Part shown: positions 11,212 through 24,363 of the stretch, in pieces
Layout of the letters: each line of letters begins with the position of its first letter
Position numbering within the stretch: position 1 is the stretch's first letter
Source of the DNA: Macrotrachela quadricornifera
Taxonomy: Eukaryota; Rotifera; Eurotatoria; Philodinida; Philodinidae
DNA: 64,000 nucleotides
Direction: 5' to 3'
Assembly: GCA_022393335.1 (NCBI GenBank)
Contig: JAJEKB010019018.1
Location: forward strand, 1-64,000
Program-made: the position numbers and the translations under genes
The notes under the pieces: generated by a model
The model's input: only the letters and a program-made list of their open reading frames with translations
Database searches by the model: none
What the model was told of the DNA's origin: nothing

Positions 11212-13038
11212 ATGTGCTATTCACAAGTAACACGTGGTTTCAGTTACATGAATGAAGAATCAATCGATGACGAACTCAAATGCAGTATTTGTGCTGAAAT
11301 TTTTATTGATCCTGTAGCAATATCATTTTGTAAGCATAAATTCTGTCGATCAGGTATTGAAGTAGTATTGAAAAATAAACCTGCTTGTCCCTTATGTCGT
11401 CACGAACCTATTAGTTTAAATGAACTTCATCCAGTAGACGTCAACATACTCAATATTCTTGATCAACTTTTAGTCAAATGCGAAACCTGTGATCAAACAA
11501 ACATTCAACGAGGGGATTTTCATCAACATATCACAAAATTATGTCCTAAAGTAATAGTAACATGCTCCGCTGCTGATCTTAAATGCGGATGGACAGGTTT
11601 ACGTTTTCAACTCAATGATCATGTTATAAATTGCAATTTTGAATTGATGAGACCTATTCTTGGTCAAATAGTTATTATGACAGAACAAATAGAACGAATT
11701 CAAAATGATAATCAAGAACTCAAGTTACGAGTAAATGGACTCGAACATCGATGTAATCAACTTAAAATGAAAATAAAAGAACCTTGGATAAGTAAATATC
11801 AATTTAAGATAGAATGTTTTCCTTATCTCACTATGTATATATCGTTCTGATAGTTCTTCATAATTTGTAAAGTCAGTAGTGGTAAAGTAATTAATTCTAT
11901 TTTGAAAAAATTAAATATATGATAAAATTGAAATTCAAAAAGTTATTAATATCCAGACAGTCTTTTGATTATCAGGTCGATGATCATACTATTTCAAAAA
12001 TGAAAAATTTTTATCATATAATAAAGCTTCCCATAAAGATAAAATTTACGACATATTCTTCAATCATCATCATTTACAATAGTTTATGAAAATCGTTTCA
12101 TTTCATTTTATTTAGTGCCATTACGTTCTGCTGAAATTGATAGCAATGCCAAATGGTCAGAAAATGGTTCGATTGTAGCTGGAGGAGGTGGAAATGGAAT
12201 TCGAGTAGATCGGCTCTATTACCCTCAAGGTTTATTCTTGAATGATGAACAGACACTCTATATTGCTGATTTTTATAATCATCGTATCATTGAATGGATA
12301 TTGGGTGGAACATGTGGAAAAGTTGTAGCCGGTGGTAATGGATCAGGAAATGGAAATGATCAGTTAAATTGTCCCACTGATGTCATTGTTGACAAAGAAA
12401 ATAATTGTCTTATCATCTGTGATCGAGAAAATCGACGCGTAGTTCGATGGTCTCTTCAGGATTCGACAAGTGGAGAAACAATCATTTCGAACATCAGTTG
12501 TAATTGTTTGACGATGGATGAAAATAAATATATATATATAACTGACATTGACAATCATGAAGTCAGACGATGGCGTTTAGGCGAAACTCAAGGAGTAATT
12601 GTAGCTGGTGGAAATGGAGGAGGTGATCGTCTAGATCAATTAAGTTATCCAACATTCATCTTCGTTGATTCTGATCATTCAGTGTATGTATCAGATTATA
12701 ACAATCATCGTGTGATGAAATGGACTGAAAATGCCACAGAAGGAACAATTGTAGCCGGTGGTCATGGTGCAGGCGATTCTTCTAGACACTCGTATTATCC
12801 TGGAGGAGTAGCTGTTGATCAATGGGGCACTGTTTATGTAGTAGATAGTGAACTTCATCGAGTGATGCGTTGGCAAAAAGGTGCAATAGAAGGGAAACTT
12901 ATTGCTGGTGGAAATGGTTGTGGTGGGCACCCAAATCAGATTAATCGTCCATCTGGATTACTATTCGATAAACGTGGAAATCTTTTTGTTTCAGAGTACG
13001 GCATTGGTCGAGTACAAAAATTCGAAATCATTACATAA
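11212..13038 (+). CDS. RING-type zinc finger protein with NHL-repeat propeller (TRIM-NHL-like architecture)
   Basis: Two exons, 11212-11791 and 12116-13038, joined by a 324-base GT/AG intron in phase 1, give 500 residues. Order: RING (residues 24-62), TRAF-type zinc-binding region (about 95-150, with CETC, H, C, C, CGW and HVINC), a helical coiled-coil stretch (about 155-190), then an NHL propeller of about six blades with repeated VAGGNG and NHRVMKW units. Such proteins are usually ubiquitin ligases that use the propeller to bind partners or RNA. The RING lacks its sixth ligand: the CKHKFC block is followed by RSG instead of RSC, with GGT at 11353-11355, so ligase activity may be lost. The first exon could instead start at 11248. 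The alternative is two genes, a RING-TRAF protein ending at 11850 and a separate NHL gene; the intact frame across the splice argues for one. Confidence 0.7.
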
Positions 13039-15650
13039 TATTTTCAAATCTGGTTTAGAATCGATCAAAACTTTTTTTATTATATTTTTTCTTCCACAAC
13101 TCACTGTTCATCCAAGTTCTACAATATTACACACTATTTAGTCGTGTTTTATATATTTCGCATTAGTATAAGTGATGTAACAAAAAATCATAGTAAACAC
13201 GACGAGAAATTCAAAGTATCGCACGTTTCGTAATTATACTTATTTAAGATACTTGTCAGACAGGTTTAAGATCTATAGTTATATAATATTATTTTACTCG
13301 AACCAATCCATATAATGAGGAAAAAATGATGAAGCATATGTAAAAATTCGCAATCAATCTAATCTCGTGTAGAATGTCGTATGAAGATTTTGTGACACTG
13401 CTAATAACTTTTCTTTTTTTTCTAATTTACATGTAATTTTAGGCTAGTATAGAAAATGAAAATATAGATATGAGTTTACAAATTCTTCGCAATATCAACA
13501 TCTTTCCAATTGCATACATTCTGAATATCTAATACATACGAATTATCAGTTCAAACTATTGGTTATTATTGGATCCAATAACTTTTCATTTAAAGGTAAA
13601 GTGCAGTAAATTGAAAAGCTGAAAGACAATTTCAGTTAGTTTTCGTACAATAATAGTAGTTTAGAAGGTAAGTTTTTGTGACATGAAATTAATAAGATTG
13701 ATAGAATATTCGTTTTTTGTTACTAACAATAGAGATTTCTAAGTTGTCCGTTAAAATGATGGTACATATTCGAGTCAAGTGAAAGCTACTCATCAAATTT
13801 TTTTCAAAATCTAAGTAGTTAACAATATATTTTCTTTTATAAATTCGAGATCACTCTCAACTTCATGACATCATTTATTAATTTTTGGAATTTGTTTTCT
13901 ACTAGAAATTTTATCAAAACTCTCTTTTTCAGTGTAGGAATAGTTAGGACAATTATTTGCTTGGATCTATAACCGAGGCGAATGACAATACAATTACCCC
14001 TCATTTAATTCTGTTGTAATAGTTTTTGTTATACTTCATGAGCAGCTTGTAGAATTTTCATGGTTTCATTAATCGTTGGCAGAAGCAAGTATGGATGAAG
14101 CCATCCATACCTTTGGTAGCTCCTTCAGACGAATCAGTGGCAATATTATTAACGTGTACAAATGAAATTCGACTTTGATGATTTTTGGAACTACCGTCGA
14201 GAACGTGCGACTCTTTAGCCTGAGATCATACTGTTGGACGAACATTGTATCCTTTCTCTAAGCAGACATGTCATGATTCAACTATTAATAAAGAAATTTA
14301 CAACTATATTGAGGATGGTCGAGGGTGTAGTTAGTAATTAAAATAGCTGTGCTTTTCAGGCAGTCCATTAATAATATGTGAGATTCAAATAAATTCTAAC
14401 AATAGAGACTGTATGGATTTCTCGTCGTTCGAATTGCGTATGCTATTTCATGTTTTTTGAGAAAAAAATCTCTGATTAAATTTCACAATGTTTTTTTATC
14501 GTTACCTTGCACAAACACACATTCGAACAAATTTAATAATCATTCATTGAATTATGATTCAAAGTTTATTTATGTTTTCTTTACATTTTTGTCTGTGACA
14601 TTACTTTTTTCATAGAGTAGAATATTGTGCATGTTTCATATGGAATAGAACAAAAAAAGACAAAAAAAACGAGCCTTCATTATTCGTTATTGTTTTTTCT
14701 CGTCTGTTCTTTGCGTTCTCATCTATTTTTCATACATCAAACCGACTCTTTTTCTTTACGTGAGACAAAAACAAGTAATTTTATCTTCTAAACGTGAAAA
14801 TAAAGAGCATCCACATGATTTAATTACTTTTGAATTCAAAAATTCTTTCAAGTACCAAAAAAATTCATAAAATCTATAAAATCTGATATTTATTTAAAAA
14901 ATATTTTGAAATTATCCAAATCAATACGCTTAGCTATTCTGGAATATGAATGAGACATAAAAGAACTTAACAATAGTTACATTATTGCCATTAACTAAAA
15001 CTTAATACGACATTTAATGGAGTGGATAGATATTCTTAAATAACAATATTGGCTTCCATTTGCTGCTTCGACACTTACTATCTTTCGATTTTACGAGACG
15101 TTGACTGTATTAAAAAGAAATCGTATGACAAAATGAGGTATCATCCTTAGGCATGTGACAGCGCAATTCTTCTCACAAAACTCGAGTCGATTCTTTCATT
15201 CTGTAAAGCTCTATATATGAGTGGTACCTAGAACCTATAAGTTCCTATGTACATACACCATAAATGATCTCTGAAGAGTTATATAGATCATAAAGGGTTA
15301 CACGAATCACCAAACGATACAGTTTAAACGTGTATGCGGACCATCTCTACATAGTCTATAATGAGGTATAGAAAGCATACCTAAATAAGAGAATAATGGG
15401 GTATAAACACCACTCGTAGGTGCGTGGAGTTACACAAGAATTTAGGAAACTAATGATTAACAAGTATCACATAGCTTTATTTTGATAAAAATAATAAATT
15501 CATGCGTATAGCAATTATCGTTGTGTTACCTACTATTTCTCAATTGTAATGCTAGAAATACCAATATACGAGTAGTACAAGACTTTATCATAAAAGAAAT
15601 AAATATCTATTATTTTATCTCGTGATAAAAATAATAATTAGAAATAACCA
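13039..15650. other. Long intergenic region without a recognised gene
   Basis: AT-rich, with no convincing exon chain. About 45 codons open on the minus strand near 14080-14220 translate plausibly (NNIATDSSEGATKGMDGF), but no family was recognised and stops flank it. Confidence 0.4.
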
Positions 15651-17867
15651 TTATTTAATAAAATGATAAGAAAATGATATAAAAAAAAATAAGCTAAAAA
15701 CTATATAAATCGATATAGATAAAGAATATGCACTAGAAGATTGTTGAATAACAGCTGCAATATTACCCAATATAATACTACCACCATTTTGACTAATTAA
15801 TTTCAATCCATTGACATATAAATCGTCATTAACTGGAATTTGTATAGTTTCAAACATAACAGGTAAAAATCCGATTTTTTCAGGTGGAAAAGTCATTGCA
15901 TCACAACGAGCAAATTGTAGATTGTATCGACTTTTTAGAAATACAGTCGTATTTGAATTAAATCCTGTATTAGTTTGAAGTTGAATATTAATTTTCATTT
16001 CTCGTGGTTCTGCACATGTCAATGGATGAGTTGATGTGAACCAACAAGAACTTCTTCGAGCCAATTGAATATCGATTGTTATTACTTTTTTTATTTCGAT
16101 TTTATTAAATAAAATAATAACTTCTGATTGTTGATTATTATCAAAATCAATATGAATTCCATTTTCAATATATTCTAAACAATCTAACGATAAATTTCCT
16201 TTTCGTGGCGGACTTAGAGAAAAATGTGGCGGTGGTATTGGAGAATTATCATATGCAGAAACAAATGATGGAAATATCGATTGTGCATATGTTCGTAATG
16301 GTATAATTTGAACATTTGAAGTACTAGTAATATTTCCTGTTCCATTAAATAATTGAATTGATTGTGAATTATCAAAATATTGACGACCAAGTTCAGTCAT
16401 ATTAATAGGAAGTCTAAATTAAATAATTCATTTTAAAATTATTTCAATACAATAAAACATACGGAGTAGAAGGTTTGAGTAGTTTTGCAAAATCAGGATT
16501 AGCATTGCTACCAACATAAGCACGAAAAAATGCTCCTAATGAAAATATTGCTGTTTTACGTTGTGATTCAGATCCATTAATTTTTAATAAAGTTACGTCA
16601 AGAGATGTATTTGCAGCCGGTGGATATATATCACTGACTTTAAAAGTTGGAGCATTTACATCCCATAATGGATCTTGATCACCAAAACACATTGGTATTC
16701 CAACTTGCCATTCAGTATTAAAATATTCATGATTTGCACCTATTATAATTTAAAATAAGATTTATTATTTAAATATAATTAAAAAAAAATAACGAACCAT
16801 AAACATGTATTATATAATTCGGATGTTTGGCAGATTGTAATTGTTGATTGGCCAAATAGACATGTGCTAAAAAAAAGAAGATAATATTTTATCTATTAAT
16901 AATAATCTCTCATATCAAAAAATGAATAAAACTATCGAATTTACCATAATCGATTTCATCATCTTCACATCCTGATACAATCATTCCCCATGGAATATTT
17001 TCAACACCAAGTTTAGTACCATTTTCTCCATAATACATTGGTGCAATCTCCATAATTGCTTTAATTCTTACACCTGGTAATCGTTCTCGCCATTTCAAAG
17101 CATCACTTGATCCTTTATTTTCCATTAACATATTATAAGCATTTCGAACTCCTTCACCACCACGTGAATGTCCCATCATACCAATTTGAGTAAAATCAAA
17201 TTTACCCGATAAATCAATACCATTTAAAATTTGTTTAGATATAGTAGAATTATTATTTATTTCGATCATTTTTTCTAAAGTTCGAAGAACAATTCGTGCA
17301 CGAACAAAATTTAATGTCGAATCACCTGGAATACCCATTTTATTATTTATTGAAATAACATCAATTGAAATGACAATATAACCATATGATGCAAAATATT
17401 GACCAAGATAGGCAAATCCAAGATGACTAGCAACTCGAAATAAATTATTTGGACAATGACCTAAACTATCAGTTGATCCTGAATCAAGAGCAGGATATCC
17501 AATTGGTGTTGGTAAACGACAATCTGGATGTTTTCCAGGAAGAAAAATAAGAATAGGTAATGAACCTTGAATATTGTTTGGGAAATATAATTGTCCACGA
17601 ATTTGTGTTGTAAGATTATTAGATGATGGAGTGATTTCAGTATCATTTATAATTGGATATTCATATGATACTTCAGCAATAGGAAAAGGACCATTATCAA
17701 GTATCTTATTTATATCTATATTCATTTTTTGTTGGTCCTATATTCATAGAACTAAAATTCTATTTTTATTAAAAAGATCTTACTGTAATAATAAATCCCA
17801 TTGAATTATTCAATAAGATTATTAATAATATGGTTGAAAAATAAACATCTATAGACATCATTTTCAT
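15651..17867 (-). CDS. Secreted alpha/beta hydrolase, bacterial-type
   Basis: Five exons on the minus strand fit: 17867-17784, 17737-16945, 16866-16798, 16739-16463 and 16413-15651, giving 661 residues with introns of about 46-78 bases. The first exon codes for a signal peptide (MKMMSIDVYFSTILLIILLN). The core has an oxyanion-side LPG segment, nucleophile Ser219 in GHSRGGEG, an acid among the SGCEDDEID residues near 287-291 and His319 in YGANHEYFN. This arrangement recalls bacterial secreted lipase/esterase-like hydrolases, so horizontal origin is possible but not shown; the introns indicate it is settled in this genome. A second region (about 430-625) looks like an all-beta domain. The protein ends with a hydrophobic segment, which suggests a membrane or GPI anchor at the cell surface. 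Substrate unknown. Confidence 0.8.
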
Positions 17868-20800
17868 ATGATAATGAACAATCTTGAAGAATAATTAATC
17901 GTATTAAAAGTTTTTCTGAAAAAGAAGAACGCAATATGCTTTAGGTAAATGATTGAAAAATATTATGACACATAATTATATAGAGAATGGTGGTGTGATG
18001 ATATCTGATATATAGGAATGGTAAGAAAAAAATATGAGTCATCCATTTATTAAAGACCACCTTTGTTGTTCTGCTGTTGTATATCTTAAAAGACGAAAAA
18101 CAGTTTGCACTTGTGCCTTAAAAAGGTATCTTAGAAAGTTATATATCTGTATAGATATGACAATGAGATAAGTCAATATTTAGTTTATATTATTTGATAG
18201 TTCATCTTACAGAGCTTTTGTTAATTGAATTATTTGTATTAATCGACTGTACAGCCAACATTTTATCAAACTTTACAGTGTATACACGACAAGCGATAAT
18301 TAGAATACAAGTTCATTTTTACTGAGTAATTATCATTTGTCTACTTTTAGAAACAAAAGGATTTGCTAATGTATTATGAAATAAATTAAAATATAACGAT
18401 AAAGAACATCATAGTTAAATGACACTAATATAATGTGATGATATTATCAATAGAACTACGACATACTTACAAATTCATTAAAATATTGTCCTTAAATCTT
18501 TGTATGTCATATTATTTCTTTGTCGGTATTGTATTTTTATTCCTATATAAATTTTGTTCGCGATGATGAAAATAAATATTTGTTAATCTTATGCAAAGAA
18601 GCCTATCGATTTAAGAATAGATGAGTAAATCATGATAACTGTGAGCAGAGAATAAAATACGAAAAATATTCTTCAAATGAAATATCACATACTAGATATT
18701 GTGGAGCAAAATATGTATATTGGAATGAATGTCTTGATTGTTTTATAATAAATTGGGTGAAATAAAATCTTTTTCGATAATTCTATGTAAAGCATAGGGC
18801 AAAGAGTGTGCATTCGATTTGCCTTCAAATGAATCACATTAATCCAAACCGATTTAATTTTACTAGATCCAATAACTTTTATTTTGAATTTTAACTAGCA
18901 TTTTTCAAAAGTTTGATTTTCAAATAAAATAAATACTCCATTATAAATTAAAATGATATTGAACTTATATTCAGAAAGAATAAGTCACGAGAACACATTT
19001 GACCCATACGAAATCGCTAGATTTAATGAAAGCATGATATCATTGGTATCAAAGAATCATTGAAATAAGATTACGAATCTTTGATCTATTAACACATTCA
19101 ATCAATTCATCTAGATTTGTACCATTAGAAATTATTTTATTGACTAGATAAACAAAATCTTTGTTTTTCAAAGAAAGACCCTTATGCTATTATTTTCAAA
19201 TGTAAATGAGTAGTACAATTTTTTTCATTTTAGTAAAACAATGATGAATTAATTATTGTTAAAATAGATAAATATGTTGGTTCTTCATTATGTATAGACA
19301 TCGAGAGAATAAATATTTTCAGTGGAAATTTCAATATAAAACGATGAAAGTTGATTTTTACTAATTCAAAATAATGGGTCTCTCAGAAAGAATGGTCCTC
19401 GCAGTATTTTTAAGATTTATCATCTATTATATCGATGATCAAAGTTATTTTTATTACCAAAAGATAGCCTTTAAAATTTTCGACGAAACCATATTCAACT
19501 AGATCGCAAAATAGTTTTAGATATATTTAAACCAATGAAAAATTCTAAACATATACGAGCAGCTATAAAAAGTAAATAACGGTCACGCGTTGTATTTCAT
19601 ATCTTAACCTCTAAAGATGTTTTATTAAAAAGAAACAAAATATATCACAAGATGCAACGTGAAGGTCTCTACAATTTACAAAGAACGGTTTTGTTTTATT
19701 TCTTTTCTTTTTAGTTCAAAAAAAGATCCCAAACTCTCTGCGATTAGTTTTTGCAACGACAAAAATTGCGCACATACAGTTTTTCTTTTTTGTTTGAAAA
19801 CACAGGGCACACCACTAAATCAGCTTTATTTTGTAGACTGTCTTAAAAATACTGCGAGAACCATTCTTTCTGGGACACCCATTATTTGCTAGGTTATGTT
19901 TCTTGAAGTTCAAGTAAATCTCAAGCTTTTTAATGGAAACACTAAATAATTATTACGATGGACATGTGAGAGATGCATTTGTTAATTATACAAATTTCAT
20001 GTTTTTATGGTAATGTTATGAGCCATATCATTACCATTAATTGTCATTTATTATTGTACAGAACATTTTATACTTACATCAATAGACAAAAATAAAAAAA
20101 ATCGAAGAAACTCTAAAAAATGTTTCTGTAGCCCATATACAAAATATGTTTAACAGAAACATTTTAAACTATTTTTTTCGTTGTACATATCGTCGTGGAC
20201 ACATGATGCAATATTAATGTTACGGCTGTATGCTCTAGTGTATTTTGCAGGACAAAATTATTGAAGCAATTTCATGCTTCTCACCGCCTATGGATTGATG
20301 CACATTTCGGTTATTACAAGTTTACTCTTAAACGTACCATTCGTTCTAATGATTACTATTTCAGTTAATAAGTCAACAAGCTCTATAAATTGACGTCAAT
20401 AGAATATAAAAAGTGATAGAATATTTCGTTGTCTTTCATTGTCAGTCCAGGTGAACAACGAAAGAAAAAGTTTATGCGATTCTTGATGTCAAATTGGAAA
20501 GAATGGTGGTGTTTTATGAGGTCAACAATATCAAGAAATATCTAATTTGAATTGTGATGAACTTGAAAATAAACATTTGAATATATTAACCTATGCCATT
20601 TTCGTGTCGCGTCCCCGCGAATGTTCACGTCTGTGGACAATACATTACCAATGAGTACCTCTTACCTAATAACTAACTTACAATTTTTATAAAGTATTTA
20701 GCGCAAATAATGAATACTTAGACTATATATGTTCATTGTAGAATACAAAAAAAGACTTAAATGTAATGACTGTTGATTGATATAAGAATGTGATCGTTAT

Positions 20801-21663
20801 TAGATTGTGTAGTTATTGAGCTTGTTCACATTTCTTATCGTTCAAACTTAAGTTCGTTTCTTGTGAGAAGATTTTTATTTCAACGCTGTTCTTTTCTTAA
20901 CACACGTTCACACTGAGCCACTTGCTCTTAAGCGCGCAAACCACCAACTGATTACACCCATATCACTCGCCCTCTGCTTTTTCTTTTCCTTTCTCTTCTC
21001 TCGAAGGATTCGAGTCACATCATCCGATGATGTTATTACGTGCGATATCGTATAAGTATGATATCGGTGAAGGTTCTCATTATGTACACATTGTATCGCA
21101 TATGAGCAATATTGAGGAAAGTTAATTTTACATAATATCACGTAAGTGTAGTATCGGTTAAGGTTGATTCTATATGACTATGATGTCATCAAGAAATGAT
21201 AACATGTAGTGATGAACGCAAGAATTTGAGACATACATCCATACAACAAGAAATTCTCAGATTTATATTTTCAGTATGTCAACCGGAGGGTTCACAAAAA
21301 CATACTCTTTTATAACCAATAAATAACTCTTGAAGTTATATACAGCTAATATAAAGTTGGTTTTGAATTAAGGACTTCGATCTTTATTGATAATGGTTCT
21401 ACCAATGTCTACGCCAGTGGATATCCGGGGGATAAAGGGTTAAAATAAACTATTTCATATTTCTGTAATGAAAATGAATAGTCACACTTCAGGACGAAAT
21501 ACAATATAATGAAATATAATTGGAAGAAATTGAAAGAAAATGAAATATATTTGAAACAAATTGTAATTAAAACAAAGTTCACGGAGACAAAATGTAAGAA
21601 TAACACATGTACAGTCACGTGTTAGATATTCTTTTTTATTTCAATGATCACATATGTAATGCA
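17868..21663. other. Long intergenic region without a recognised gene
   Basis: Nearly 3.8 kb of AT-rich sequence with only short, low-complexity open frames on both strands. I saw no repeat structure or RNA gene I can support. Confidence 0.4.
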
Positions 21664-22575
21664 CTAAGAAAGTTGCACCGTAAGAATTCCTGTAGGTTGG
21701 AACATTATGCATGTATCACTCTTTTTTCCCATCGGAAATGTAATGGCCGGTAAGAGGCGTTCCACAATGGCCTTTTCTAGTATTTTTCTATCGATTCGTG
21801 ATACGTCTTTGCACAATAAGAAGCTGAGCAGGACCAACGCAGTTTCTCGATCGACTTCATTGTCTGAATTGACATTTTTCAGACATGTTATGTCCATATA
21901 ATTATCTAGATAAACGATGTCGAAGTGTAATGAGGGTTGTTTATGTGCTAAAGCTTCCAAAGCCTGCCGTAATTGATACATGTTACACTCGTGCGGCAAA
22001 CTTATGTGTCGACCTAGACAAAGACGTAGAATTTGAGAAAGGCCAGTAGAAGATTGATGAATGACAAGAAGTTTTCCTTGCACTTCCATTTTTTTGATGA
22101 GACGATCAAATGTCCATTCAAGTCGATCGTACATGTAGTAGAAAACTCGAGCACAAAGAATTAAGTTAAAAGAGGATGGTTGGTTTGTTTTCTCATATGA
22201 TTCAAAGTCCATCTGTTCAAAGTGAAAATGAAAATGAGTAAGCGATGTGGTATTAATGGCCTTCTTCTTAAATACATCAAGTCTCTCTTTGTTTGGATCC
22301 ATGCCGACATAGTGAACGTTGAGTAAAGGGAAACGTTGTGCTATTATATTGAGCAAGGGCATATCAAGTTGACCATCACCACAGCCGACAGATAAGATGT
22401 GGTAACTGTGTGTTGTGCTCGAGATGAATGTGTTTATATTCGTGACAAAATAAGATAGAATGTCTGGTGTTGTATTAAGCAACGAAAGGTACAGAAGTAT
22501 TCCTTTCTGATATAAGGCATCGTGTACTGAAAGATCAGGCAGATTATTTGGTAAGAGAGTTGACGACTCAGTCAT
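21664..22575 (-). CDS. Histamine N-methyltransferase-like SAM-dependent methyltransferase
   Basis: This intact 303-residue frame has no introns. It carries the class I methyltransferase fold: SAM-binding motif I ILSVGCGDGQLD (residues 60-71), an acidic motif II residue in GMDPNKERLD (Asp93), then MDFESYE, and a motif IV-like segment FNLILCARVFYYMYDRLE. The later GKLLVIHQSSTG segment and the DNYMDITCL block match the layout of animal histamine N-methyltransferase, which is about 290 residues and methylates histamine in the cytosol. Bdelloids could use it on other small amines. The start at 22575 is an ATG preceded by AT-rich sequence. The intronless state differs from neighbouring genes and may reflect retroposition or transfer. 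Identity as this family is likely; the substrate is not settled. Confidence 0.8.
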   Translation of the reverse strand: MTESSTLLPNNLPDLSVHDALYQKGILLYLSLLNTTPDILSYFVTNINTFISSTTHSYHILSVGCGDGQLDMPLLNIIAQRFPLLNVHYVGMDPNKERLDVFKKKAINTTSLTHFHFHFEQMDFESYEKTNQPSSFNLILCARVFYYMYDRLEWTFDRLIKKMEVQGKLLVIHQSSTGLSQILRLCLGRHISLPHECNMYQLRQALEALAHKQPSLHFDIVYLDNYMDITCLKNVNSDNEVDRETALVLLSFLLCKDVSRIDRKILEKAIVERLLPAITFPMGKKSDTCIMFQPTGILTVQLS

Positions 22576-22663
22576 TTTATCGATAGTAAATGAAGAAACA
22601 CAAATTGTTTCGTTTTTCTACTGAAGAACAGCTTTTTTTTCTTTCTTTCTGTTATAAATATTA

Positions 22664-22960
22664 AGCCCGCCATGGTTGAATGGTTACATTATTTGACATA
22701 TATCTACAAAGTCCTGTGTTCAAACCCTAGTAACATCATCCATAGAATGACCCTAAACAAGTCACTAACGGCTAAGTTGTCTCAAATGATTCATTCCATA
22801 TGAGTCATTCGTATTGACTACATCTTTAGTCAGTATATTGGACGAAGGAAGATGCAGAGACCACCGTATGTTAAAAGAAAAGACAATAGCACTCAGCTGC
22901 ATGTGGAAACTAATAATACTAACCGCGGTCAGTCCCAACAAGCGATAACTCTATGGGATG
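22664..22960 (+). repeat. Possible tRNA-derived SINE
   Basis: An A-box-like ATGGTTGAATGGTTA (22672-22686) and a B-box-like TGTTCAAACCC (22717-22727) are spaced as in a tRNA promoter. The stretch after them, GACCCTAAACAAGTCACTAA, resembles the tail found in many animal SINEs. No cloverleaf with intact stems forms, so it is not a functional tRNA. The 3' end is unclear and may be the TTATTATATTATTA run near 22965. Confidence 0.45.
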
Positions 22961-24363
22961 TTATTATTATATTATATTATTATATAAATATTAGGCAAAG
23001 TAGACGAAGTAAAGAATATCAAAAAAAAAATATTCTGCTTGTTTATTTTTTACATCTTATCATCTTTTATAGAAAGAAGTACCAGAGTGAGATGATGATA
23101 AAAACAAATTTTTTTTAAGCACAATATTCCGACAGTGGCCTCTCAATATCATCAAATGCATCTATATCCATACATTCTAGATAAAAGTTACTATTCATAC
23201 CTGTCGTTTTTCATTGAATCGTACACCAAACATACTTGTAACACTTATATCAATCAATAAATAAAGAAAATTAGCAGAAAAATGATGGGAGAATAAAAAT
23301 GATATATTGTCATGCAGTATATTCTTGAAACGTCGGTTCTTTATCTCCATGGAGTATTTTAACAATCGCATGTTTGTACAAATCAATTGGAAGTGGGGCG
23401 TCCATATTTTTTAAGATCCGGATCCGAGAAAAGTTGACCTTCTGAACCCTCAAACCGACCTAGATCCAGTTTTGTTTTTCACCGATATCTGGCACTCTTT
23501 GTATACATGATCTAGCAAAGAACCAGAGTTTTAGCTAATTATTGGTTACTGTGAGAAAAAAGTCGATGTACAATCGCTTTTTGTTGTTCACTTATTTATC
23601 ACTCAATACATCAAAAAGCACAGATTTTTTCTTAGTTCAAAAGAGCATTATGTTACCGAAAAAGGAAATCGAACAGCCAATTGATAAACAAGCCTTCATT
23701 TCTCAAGTTTAAATGTTTAAGTAATAACTATTAATAAATACAAATAATTATTCATTCTGTGCATAACAGTCTCATGTTTCATCCTGATTTTTTTTATTTC
23801 ATTACTAAACTTTATAATATATAGTGTTATCCAATGTATTCGATTACGATTGAATGTCGATCGCCTTGTCATCCATAATTGCGAAAAATCGCGACACAGT
23901 TATATATACTATAAGTTTGAAAACTTCCGTAATAATCTTTTATAATGATATTTTATATGACTCTTTTCATAAATTGGGTTTAATGATCTATTACTAATGT
24001 TATACCATTATATAGTTTATATTGTCCTCTAGCAAACATCCAAGTATGGTAGTGAAATGATTAAATAAATCATTTCTCAATCCGAATTTGAAATCAAAGG
24101 ATTCTAACTTTCACCGTTTCGAAAAACAAATCATTTTCGTGCTATATGATGAGAAAGTCCTTTTAAATTCTTATTTCATATATATGAAATAACCCATTCT
24201 TTGTAAATTGTAGAACTTTTCACACTACATCTTATAGAAATAAACTTATTGAATGATAAAAGAACAAAATACAAAAAACCGACTATTCATTATGGAATAT
24301 TACATGAACAAATGGAAATAGCGATGATAAAAAAAGATAAAATAATATATTAACAATAAAATT
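22961..24363. other. Intergenic region with simple repeats
   Basis: Begins with a TTA/TTATA run at about 22963-22990. The remainder is AT-rich with no supported gene. Confidence 0.4.

Noticed and set aside
14080..14220. Coding-like minus-strand stretch (NNIATDSSEGATKGMDGF)
   Set aside because: Only about 45 codons, stops on both sides, no splice context and no family recognised.
22664..22740. Functional tRNA gene
   Set aside because: Box elements are present, but acceptor and D stems do not pair and no sensible anticodon loop forms.
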